Positions 1-6,369 of a stretch of 14,147 nucleotides of DNA are shown in pieces (position 1 is the first letter of the stretch; each line of letters opens with the position of its first letter). This DNA is from Pirellulales bacterium (GTDB lineage Bacteria; Planctomycetota; Planctomycetia; Pirellulales; JAICIG01), in assembly GCA_025924495.1 (NCBI GenBank), contig JAICIG010000191.1:1-14147 (forward strand), written 5' to 3'. Below the pieces are notes generated by a model. The model had not been told where the DNA came from. It was given only the letters and a program-made list of their open reading frames with translations, and did not search any database. The position numbers and the translations under genes were made by a program.

Positions 1-92
1 ATTCCGATCTGCGGCTGATTATTAATTCGGAGGTTCCCGTGAACGATGGCGGGATTGCTTTGGGGCAAGCAGCGATTGCAGCCTGCCGATAA
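1..92 (+). CDS. hypF: HypF C-terminus (carbamoyltransferase, [NiFe]-hydrogenase maturation), partial
   Basis: This is the 3' end of a gene that begins outside the window. Complete codons start at base 3 and give 29 residues before TAA at 90-92, ending in PVNDGGIALGQAAIAACR. The NDGGIALGQA block is the C-terminal signature of HypF, in its Kae1-like carbamoyltransferase domain. In known systems HypF makes a carbamoyl-adenylate from carbamoyl phosphate and ATP and passes it to HypE, where it becomes the cyanide ligand of the NiFe centre; it acts in the cytoplasm. The gene converges on the glycosyltransferase gene, with only 18 bases between the two stop codons, so they are unlikely to be functionally linked. 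Only about 4% of the usual ~750 residues is visible, so the call rests on one motif. It implies a hydrogenase maturation locus to the left. Confidence 0.75.
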   Translation, partial: SDLRLIINSEVPVNDGGIALGQAAIAACR

Positions 93-110
93 CGAGGCCG
101 GATAAATGCT

Positions 111-1229
111 TTACGGGTTCAACTTCGCGGCTCGTTCGTAGATTAACTGCGCACATTGTTCGGCGCCGTCCAATCGCAGGGCAATCGATGGTTTCGGCAA
201 TGAGAACAACTTCTGCAGCGGTTCGCGCCAGCGACCCGAGGCAAAGTCTGACTGCGAAATGTCCTGTAAGCGCACATAGCGAGCGGCCTCGCGGTCGAAG
301 ATTTCATCCTCGCGAAAATGACGGCGAGGGGGCCGCAGGATGGCCTTCTCCGCCACGATGCATTCCGACAGAATTCCGTAACCCAGCTTTGAGACTACGG
401 CATCGGCGATCTGCAAGACATCCGTGAAGTTGAGCGCCGGAGTCAACGTGACTGACGCCATGTTGTCCGCGACCGGGCTTTCATCGGTCTCGAAGTGCAA
501 GAACAGGCAGTCAGGATTCTCTCGTGCGGCGCGCTCGCGTGCGGCCAGCGGAATTCGACCGCGCATGGCCAGAATGATCCTGCGCCGCCGATCGCCCGGG
601 TTGATTTGCAGCTCTTCGAAGACCTCTTGGGGATTGCGAATTGCACGCCGCGCGGACAACGGCATGTCTCGGACCTCGCCGAACGTCTCCAAGCCGGCGC
701 CCTCGCTGAAGGGCAGCTTCAGCAAGGTTTGCATTTTTGAGTATCCTTCCCGAACCCACTCTTGTAACTGTCGCCCATTCGGGTCGCCATTCATCAATGG
801 CTCGTAAATCCAATCCCAAGTGAAATTGCCGATCCCCAGACAAGGCACGCCGGCGTCGGCTGCAATGTCTCCGGCCAGAGGCGGAAAATCGGCGACGATG
901 AGCTCGATAACTCGTTGGTTGATCCACTCCAGTTCGGTCGACTTCATTGCGTCGCGGCGGGCGTAGTAATCTGCCAACTGCGCGAGCGTCGCTTGAATAT
1001 CGACGCCGAGAGCATCAGCGTCTTCAACGACGCCTGGATCCAGCGATCTGTCTTGCCGGTGCGCGAACGTCCGCGGAATACCGTCGAATAGGTGCGCGGG
1101 CGCGCTCGTGCGGACGTGAACGGTCCAATCGGGCGCCAACGCGACAAACGCTCGGATGATGGCTGCGCTGCGCGTGGCATGCCCATAGCCGTGGCCGCTG
1201 ACGTAATACAACAACGCACGCGCCGCCAT
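111..1229 (-). CDS. GT-B fold glycosyltransferase (MurG/ARA1-N-terminal type)
   Basis: The gene encodes a 372-residue protein with no signal peptide or obvious membrane segment. It opens with a beta strand and a glycine-rich loop, YYVSGHGYGHATR (residues 8-20). This is the acceptor-side motif of GT-B enzymes of the MurG/GT28 class and of the glycosyltransferase-like domain at the N-terminus of plant L-arabinokinase. The C-terminal half has FTDVLQIADAVVSKLGYGILSE (268-289 region), the expected nucleotide-sugar binding segment. It probably transfers a sugar from a nucleotide donor, but neither donor nor acceptor can be read from the sequence. The ATG start lies 3 bases after the stop of the deacetylase gene and a weak GGAA precedes it, so it is the last gene of the operon and probably translationally coupled. 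The context suggests it glycosylates a product of the acyl-aminoketone synthase, possibly with an N-acetylated sugar that the neighbour then deacetylates; this is inference. Confidence 0.75.
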   Translation of the reverse strand: MAARALLYYVSGHGYGHATRSAAIIRAFVALAPDWTVHVRTSAPAHLFDGIPRTFAHRQDRSLDPGVVEDADALGVDIQATLAQLADYYARRDAMKSTELEWINQRVIELIVADFPPLAGDIAADAGVPCLGIGNFTWDWIYEPLMNGDPNGRQLQEWVREGYSKMQTLLKLPFSEGAGLETFGEVRDMPLSARRAIRNPQEVFEELQINPGDRRRRIILAMRGRIPLAARERAARENPDCLFLHFETDESPVADNMASVTLTPALNFTDVLQIADAVVSKLGYGILSECIVAEKAILRPPRRHFREDEIFDREAARYVRLQDISQSDFASGRWREPLQKLFSLPKPSIALRLDGAEQCAQLIYERAAKLNP

Positions 1230-1232
1230 TGG

Positions 1233-2057
1233 CTATTCCGGGAACAAGCGGCGTCGGCTTTCGTCATCGAGCGGCGCCGCATACTCGCTGATCTCGAACG
1301 CCTCGGCGTACTCGATCGAGTTTCCGCGCTCGGCGCCATAGCGCGAGATTAATTGTGAGCGATAGCGATCGGACTGCGGCCGCAAGGCGGCCAAATACCA
1401 CTGGCTCAACCAGGAGCGACGCTCGGCCGGGTCGGCTGGCAAGGGCTGCGGCTCGCGACGGTTAAACGGCAGCCACTCAAACACCTGCGAGATGTGACAC
1501 GCCAGCATGTCGACGATCTGCTCGACGTAGCGACCGACATCAATGACAACGTCTCCCGCCAAGGACGTGGGCTTGGTGAAGCGGTCGGGCATGTAGGCCA
1601 CCACCGGGTCCTGCCGCAAGATCGGGGCGTCGCGTACGATGGCCGGCACCGTCACCAGATAGGAGGCGTCTTGCACCACTTGCCCCACGGCGCGGTGGTC
1701 GGGATGGTAGTCGTTAGGACGATGAGTCAACACGAGATCGGGCCGGAAATTGCGGATTGCTCGGATGACTCCCCAACGCAGTTCGAGCGTGGGTTCCAAC
1801 TGTCCATCGTGATTCGGCCAGACCTCGGCCTCGGCGCCAATCACGGCCGCCGCCGCCAGCGCTTCGGCCTTGCGACGCGCAGCCAATGGCGCCCCGGAAA
1901 GCTCGTGGTGTCCTGCGTCGCCGTTGGTAAGCGAGACCATTTTGACAACGTGGCCGAGTCGACGATACATGGCTGCCAAGCCGCCGGCATGGAATTCGGC
2001 ATCATCGGGATGAGCGCCGAGGATCAGCAGTCGCAATGGATCGGGCACGGCAGGCAA
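1233..2057 (-). CDS. PIG-L/LmbE family zinc-dependent deacetylase
   Basis: This 274-residue protein shows both hallmarks of the PIG-L family. AHPDDAE at residues 15-21 supplies zinc ligands (His16, Asp19) and the catalytic Asp. HRPNDYHPDHRAVG at 112-125 supplies the third ligand, His121. Known members remove the acetyl group from N-acetylglucosamine conjugates: GlcNAc-phosphatidylinositol (PIG-L), GlcNAc-inositol (MshB) and GlcNAc-malate (BshB). The HISQV segment (188-192) resembles the HxSQ element of BshB-like members, so a bacillithiol-type role is an alternative, but no other bacillithiol gene is visible. The chosen start is TTG at 2055-2057. There is no ATG in the 16 codons between the upstream in-frame stop and this point, GTG at 2046-2048 is an alternative, and none has a clear Shine-Dalgarno site. 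The gene follows the acyl-ligase fusion by 101 bases and precedes the glycosyltransferase by 3. Confidence 0.85.
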   Translation of the reverse strand: MPAVPDPLRLLILGAHPDDAEFHAGGLAAMYRRLGHVVKMVSLTNGDAGHHELSGAPLAARRKAEALAAAAVIGAEAEVWPNHDGQLEPTLELRWGVIRAIRNFRPDLVLTHRPNDYHPDHRAVGQVVQDASYLVTVPAIVRDAPILRQDPVVAYMPDRFTKPTSLAGDVVIDVGRYVEQIVDMLACHISQVFEWLPFNRREPQPLPADPAERRSWLSQWYLAALRPQSDRYRSQLISRYGAERGNSIEYAEAFEISEYAAPLDDESRRRLFPE

Positions 2058-2158
2058 CGACGGACAATGGAATGAACTGACTCGGGCGTTGCCCGAAAAT
2101 ATAGTTCAACTCGCTAAAGTGTGCGAGCCCTGTTGAGCATCGCCAAATGCAAGCAAGC

Positions 2159-5100
2159 CTAGCGGCGCGCCCTTGCGGCCGCCATCGTGCGATCGCCGGA
2201 AATATGCTCGGCATATTGCGGATCGATTTTCGCCAGCTCCTCGGACAGCGCGGCAACGGTATAGCGGATCTGCTCTTCGGTGTGGTTCGACGTAATGAAG
2301 AACCGCAGCCGGGCGGCTCGCTCTTCCACCGCCGGATGAACGATCGGCTGGACATTGATGCCTCGAGCATTGAGGGCTTGCGAAAGCCTCAAGCAGAGCA
2401 GCGAATCGCCCAAAATGATTGGCACGACTGGCGTGTCTTTGCTCAGCCCTGTATTCAGCTTGCTGGCCTGCGCCAGCGACAAGAACAGCGCCGAGTTTTT
2501 GTGCAAGGCTTCGACGCGCTGGGGCTCGCGCTCGAGGAGCTTGAGGGCCGCTAAGGAAGCGGCGGCATTCGACGGCGAAATGCCCACGCTGTAAACGAAG
2601 CCCGGAGCCGTGTACTTCAAGTACTCTACGACGGCTTTGCAGCCCGCAATGTAACCGCCGCAACTGCCGAATGACTTGCTCAGCGTGCCCATCCATAAAT
2701 CGACATCGGCTGGGTTGACGTCCCAATACTCGCCGATGCCCCGGCCATGCGCTCCCAGCACGCCGGCCGAATGGGCTTCGTCCACCATCAAAAAAGCCTT
2801 GTGCCGTTGTTTGACTTCGATGAACCGCGGCAGATCCGGCACGTCGCCGTCCATGCTGTAAGCGCCTTCAATGGCGATCAGCACGCGGCGGTAGTCGCCG
2901 CGCAAATCTGCAAGCAACTGATCGACAGTCCGCCAATCGTTATGCGGGAAAGGCCTACGACGGGCGCCCGATAAGATACACCCTTGAATGATGCTGTTAT
3001 GCGCCAGGGCATCGTGCAGAATCAGATCGCCGGGGCCGAACAAATGGCCGATCGTCGTCTCGTTGGTCGAGTGCCCGCCAACGAAGACGATGGCGTCTTC
3101 AGCGCCGATCAGGCGTGAAATCGCTTGTTCCAACTCGCGGTGAATTGTCTTTTCGCCCGACACCAGGCGGCTGGCGGACACCGACGTTCCAAAGCGATCA
3201 ATCGCGTCCTTGGCCGCCTTGGAAACGACCGGATCTCCCGACATACCGATGTAGTTGTAGCTCGAAAAATTGATCAGCTCCCGACCGCCGATCATTGTCG
3301 TATCGTTGGTCACGCGCTGGTGCACGTTGAAATACGGATTACCTACGCCCAACTGCTCGACCATTTCCATGTTTTGTTTCAACCGCAGATATTCCGGATA
3401 GCGGTCGAAGCGGTAATTCTCAGGCGGAATCGACTCGGCGGCGTCTTCGGCCTTCTCGCCGCTGCCGAGGTACTGCTCGACGGCCGCGATGACTTCTCGA
3501 CAGGTCTCCAGTTGTGGCAAAACCTCTTCGGGGAAGCGGCCGCCAAAACGTTCTTCGAGGGAGGCAAGAATTTCCATCCGCTCCAGCGAATCGAGGCCCA
3601 ATTCGACGATGCTGGAGTCGAGTGTGAGGCCCTTGGCGCGTTCTTTGGCGATGCGCTGCACTTCCTCCAAAACCTGCTCGGCCGTGCTTTTTTTCTCGGC
3701 CCCTTTGTTCTCGACCGCCGGGCAATTATCGGGGCCAACTGCGGCATGACTGCCATTGGCAGAGACGGCGCCGTTGGCGCGCGACGGAATCGCGGTTGGA
3801 GCTGGCCGCGGGACCACAGGCCGCCGGGCGGCCGGCAGATCGGCGCCTGCAGCGCCAGCCAACTTTGCCTCGCGCGGACTCGACGCTTCGGAATCCGAAA
3901 GTTCGCTGCCAGCAAATTCGCCTAACCCTGACTCGCTCGGCGCCTCAATCTCGTTGACGCCCGCGACGCCCGAGGCAGCTGCGCCCGACGTGCCTTCCGC
4001 AGCCTCGGAGCGCTCGACCACCTCCAGCGAGCCGGCCAGAAAAGCGTTGCGGCAGGCGTGACGCTGGATTTTCCCGCTCGACGTCTTGGGAATGCTCCCC
4101 GACTTTACCAGCACAATCGAATCGACGATCAGCTCGTGCTCGCGCGAAACGTCGCGGCGAATTTCGGCAAAGATCCCCGCCAATTCGGTTTTTTGGCGCC
4201 GGTCGATTTCGTAGACGATCACGAGTTTCGCCTCGTCGTTGACATCCACGGTGAATGCGGCGCCGCAACCGGGACGAATCGCCTCGTGGCTCTTCTCGAC
4301 GGTCAACTCGATGTCGTGCGGGTAGTGATTCAATCCACGAATGATGATCAAGTCTTTCAGGCGACCGGCAACAAATAACTCGCCATCCTGAAAAAATCCC
4401 AGATCGCCCGTCCGCAAATACGATCCTGTTTGAGCCCCTCGTACGCGGGCGTGAAAAATCTCCGCGGTCTCGATCGGACGCTGCCAATACCCTTGCGCAA
4501 TGCTAGGGTTCGAAACCCAAATCTCGCCGACCTCGCCAGGTCCGCATAAGCTGGCCGTTTCAGGATCGGCAATGACGATTTGTTCGTCCGGCAGCTGCCT
4601 GCCGCTGCCGACAAGGCGGCGCGCCGCCTCATCCATCGCAGGCACTTCGACGACTTTCCGGCTTTCCAGCGCCTTCGCGTCAAAAGCCCGCACCACGGGC
4701 AATTCCGCCTTCAGTCCGCCGGAAACAAGCAGCGTCGCCTCGGCGAGGCCGTAGCACGGATAAAACGCCTCGCGGCGGAAACCGCATGGTTCGAACATTT
4801 CGGCAAAGCGGTCAAGCGTTTCCGAGCGCACCGGCTCCGCCCCATTGAAGGCCACGCTCCAGGAACTCAGGTCGAGTTGTGCTCGCTGCTCAGGTGTGAT
4901 CTTGCGGATGCAAAGATCATAGGCGAAGTTCGGACCGCCACTTGTCGCAGCACGGTAGCGGGATATCGCCTGAAGCCAGCGGAAGGGCCGCTGCAAAAAC
5001 GACATTGGCGACATGAGAACATTCAGCGTACCGTGATAGAGCGGCGCGAGAATTCCCCCAACCAGGCCCATGTCGTGATAGCTTGGCAGCCAGAACACGC

Positions 5101-5740
5101 CTCGGTCGGAATGGGTCAATTCGAAGGCATGGCCGATCAGCGCACAGTTGTGCAGCAAGTTGAAGTGGCTAAGGACGACTCCTTTGGGCGTACCCGTCGA
5201 GCCCGATGTGTACTGTAGAAAAGCCAGGTCTTCCCCTTGGGCCTCCGGATCTTGCCATTCAGATTCAATTCCCGTCGGCATTTCGTCGGTGGCGAGCCAC
5301 GTCAACTGCTTGAGATCGGGAGTCCCCTTAAGCAGCGGTTGGATGCGCTCGTGAACCACCGAGGTGGTCAACGCCACCTTGGCATTTGCATCGCGTGCGA
5401 TGGCATGAATTCTGTCCAGCGAACGATTCATGCGAGGCGGGTAAGCCGGCACAGCGATGACGCCCGCATAAAGACAACCGAAGAAACCGGCGACGAATTC
5501 CAAGCCGGCCGGGTAAAGCAACAAGGCCCGCTCGCCCTGCAATCCGTGCGATTGCAGCCTGGATGCAATCGCACGAGCCTGCCGGTCCAGTTCGCCGTAA
5601 GTCAGGGCAATTTGGTCCTTTTCGCCGTCCGTCAGGAAAAGGTAGCCGGTCTTTTCCGACTGATGACGAGCGCGATGCCGCGCCAGCTCCACGAGCGTCG
5701 AAGGACCAAAGAAGGATCCAGGAAGTCGCATATGATCCAC
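2159..5740 (-). CDS. Fusion of fatty acyl-AMP ligase, acyl carrier protein and PLP alpha-oxoamine synthase
   Basis: From the GTG at 5740 the protein has 1193 residues and three domains. Residues ~1-570 are an ANL-superfamily fatty acyl-AMP ligase: the P-loop YTSGSTGTPKG (177-187), the FAAL-type YHDMGL (221-226), GDLGF (445-449), GRLKDLIIIRGLNHYPHDIE (460-479) and the catalytic lysine in KTSSGKIQR (Lys557). An Ala/Ser/Pro-rich linker (~571-684) follows. Residues ~685-760 are a carrier domain with LGLDSLERME, Ser718 being the phosphopantetheine site. Residues ~775-1170 are an alpha-oxoamine synthase: HNSIIQG (His914 stacks on PLP), VDEAHSAGVLGAHGRG (Asp987, His990) and GTLSKSFG (Lys1022 forms the Schiff base). 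The SKSFG form is closer to serine palmitoyltransferase than to BioF. Predicted reaction: fatty acid plus ATP, loading on the carrier, then decarboxylative condensation with an amino acid to a long-chain alpha-aminoketone. The amino acid is unknown. It is the first gene of the operon. TTG 5755 and ATG 5731 are alternative starts. Confidence 0.9.
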   Translation of the reverse strand: MDHMRLPGSFFGPSTLVELARHRARHQSEKTGYLFLTDGEKDQIALTYGELDRQARAIASRLQSHGLQGERALLLYPAGLEFVAGFFGCLYAGVIAVPAYPPRMNRSLDRIHAIARDANAKVALTTSVVHERIQPLLKGTPDLKQLTWLATDEMPTGIESEWQDPEAQGEDLAFLQYTSGSTGTPKGVVLSHFNLLHNCALIGHAFELTHSDRGVFWLPSYHDMGLVGGILAPLYHGTLNVLMSPMSFLQRPFRWLQAISRYRAATSGGPNFAYDLCIRKITPEQRAQLDLSSWSVAFNGAEPVRSETLDRFAEMFEPCGFRREAFYPCYGLAEATLLVSGGLKAELPVVRAFDAKALESRKVVEVPAMDEAARRLVGSGRQLPDEQIVIADPETASLCGPGEVGEIWVSNPSIAQGYWQRPIETAEIFHARVRGAQTGSYLRTGDLGFFQDGELFVAGRLKDLIIIRGLNHYPHDIELTVEKSHEAIRPGCGAAFTVDVNDEAKLVIVYEIDRRQKTELAGIFAEIRRDVSREHELIVDSIVLVKSGSIPKTSSGKIQRHACRNAFLAGSLEVVERSEAAEGTSGAAASGVAGVNEIEAPSESGLGEFAGSELSDSEASSPREAKLAGAAGADLPAARRPVVPRPAPTAIPSRANGAVSANGSHAAVGPDNCPAVENKGAEKKSTAEQVLEEVQRIAKERAKGLTLDSSIVELGLDSLERMEILASLEERFGGRFPEEVLPQLETCREVIAAVEQYLGSGEKAEDAAESIPPENYRFDRYPEYLRLKQNMEMVEQLGVGNPYFNVHQRVTNDTTMIGGRELINFSSYNYIGMSGDPVVSKAAKDAIDRFGTSVSASRLVSGEKTIHRELEQAISRLIGAEDAIVFVGGHSTNETTIGHLFGPGDLILHDALAHNSIIQGCILSGARRRPFPHNDWRTVDQLLADLRGDYRRVLIAIEGAYSMDGDVPDLPRFIEVKQRHKAFLMVDEAHSAGVLGAHGRGIGEYWDVNPADVDLWMGTLSKSFGSCGGYIAGCKAVVEYLKYTAPGFVYSVGISPSNAAASLAALKLLEREPQRVEALHKNSALFLSLAQASKLNTGLSKDTPVVPIILGDSLLCLRLSQALNARGINVQPIVHPAVEERAARLRFFITSNHTEEQIRYTVAALSEELAKIDPQYAEHISGDRTMAAARARR

Positions 5741-5748
5741 GGTAAAGG

Positions 5749-5753
5749 TCCTC
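5749..5753 (-). promoter_or_regulatory. Shine-Dalgarno site for the FAAL-ACP-oxoamine synthase gene
   Basis: On the minus strand this reads GAGGA, 8 bases before GTG at 5738-5740. It is the best ribosome-binding match near the gene and favours the GTG start. The upstream TTG (5753-5755) overlaps the site and has no Shine-Dalgarno of its own, and the ATG at 5729-5731 is too far away. Confidence 0.55.
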
Positions 5754-6030
5754 AAACCAATTGGGCGCCAAGCTCAGACGGCCTTTTTTCACTCTGCTCT
5801 AAGCGAGCCGCGCGTGAAGACAAACGGGGTAACGTGGGAGAATTCGACACGCACTGCCCCCCATTCGGTCTATGATTAAGTCGATTGACCGACACAGCCT
5901 ACCATGCCGGTTTCGGCCATTCAAACGGCCATAAGCCGCCAGATCCCCCCACAAGTCAGGCGTCGTAATAAGTTTGGTCACTGTGCTGTTATCGGGCTGA
6001 ATCAAAGGACAGATTTCTCGCTTTTCGCGA

Positions 6031-6095
6031 GGTCGGAGAGTCAACCTAAATTCCCATTTTTGCTAGACTAGCGTTTCGGGCTCGTTTCTCCGACC
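6031..6095 (+). repeat. 9-base inverted repeat enclosing a smaller dyad
   Basis: GGTCGGAGA at 6031-6039 is the exact reverse complement of TCTCCGACC at 6087-6095. Inside the 47-base loop sits a second dyad, GCTAGACTAGC (6062-6072). As RNA this would form a long stem capped by an arm with a small hairpin. It lies in a non-coding gap just upstream of a terminator-like element, so it may be part of a small RNA or an untranslated leader. No known RNA family was recognised. Confidence 0.4.
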
Positions 6096-6122
6096 CATCT
6101 AGTACCAGAAGCGTCTTTGCGT

Positions 6123-6156
6123 GCCGGCCGTTACGCGGCGCGGGCGGCTTTTTTTT
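6123..6156 (+). terminator. Terminator-like hairpin with T8 tract
   Basis: GCCGGCC (6123-6129) can pair with GGGCGGC (6142-6148) with one mismatch around a 12-base loop, and eight T residues follow at once (6149-6156). This is the layout of an intrinsic terminator reading on the plus strand. No plus-strand gene is visible upstream in the gap, so it would end either a small RNA covering the inverted repeat at 6031-6095 or an antisense transcript. It could also end an aborted leader of the WD40 gene. The mismatch and large loop make it a moderate candidate only. Confidence 0.4.
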
Positions 6157-6359
6157 AAATCGCCGGCTGCGGCGCACATCCAGCGAGGCGCGGCTGAAGA
6201 CTGCAGATCTTGGGCCAGTAGACCGCACTTCCGGTCGCCCTTTGCGGCGTGACTTTCGACCGTATCATTAAGGTTAAGCGTGCGGCAGGGAAAAAGGGGC
6301 TGGGAACGGCATTTGGAGCTGCCCCAGACCAGGCAATCAATCGGGATCCGCGAATCAGC

Positions 6360-6363
6360 GAGG
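6360..6363 (+). promoter_or_regulatory. Shine-Dalgarno site for the WD40 gene
   Basis: GAGG lies 6 bases before the ATG at 6370. It supports this start over the in-frame ATG at 6280, whose extra 30 residues are basic and show no motif, whereas the protein from 6370 opens directly with a zinc ribbon. Confidence 0.5.
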
Positions 6364-6369
6364 CCGAAG

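Larger units (their letters stand above)
5756..6369. other. Long intergenic region between divergent lipid operon and WD40 gene
   Basis: This 614-base gap has no convincing gene. Short open frames exist on both strands, but their translations are rich in Arg, Ser and Pro and lack recognisable motifs. The segment must hold the promoters of two divergent units. A weak candidate for the lipid operon on the minus strand is TTGAAT (5919-5924) with 17 bases to TAGGCT (5896-5901). For the WD40 gene there is a TATCAT at 6263-6268 with no good -35 box. A 6-base dyad TCGGTC/GACCGA (5865-5870 and 5887-5892) could be an operator. The most structured part is 6031-6156, listed separately. Confidence 0.6.

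Noticed and set aside
2082..2096. Perfect hairpin TCGGGC-GTT-GCCCGA between the fusion gene and the deacetylase gene, considered as a terminator splitting the operon.
   Set aside because: No T-tract follows it in the direction of transcription (minus strand), and the stem is only 6 bases. It may affect RNA stability or translation, but does not support an operon break.
3125..3925. Open frame of 266 codons on the plus strand inside the fusion gene.
   Set aside because: It is antisense to the carrier and PLP domains, whose motifs are intact on the other strand.
5799..6228. Two short minus-strand open frames (81 and 60 codons) in the long intergenic region.
   Set aside because: No Shine-Dalgarno sites, no recognisable domains, and a composition like random GC-rich frames; the second overlaps the inverted repeat and terminator-like element.
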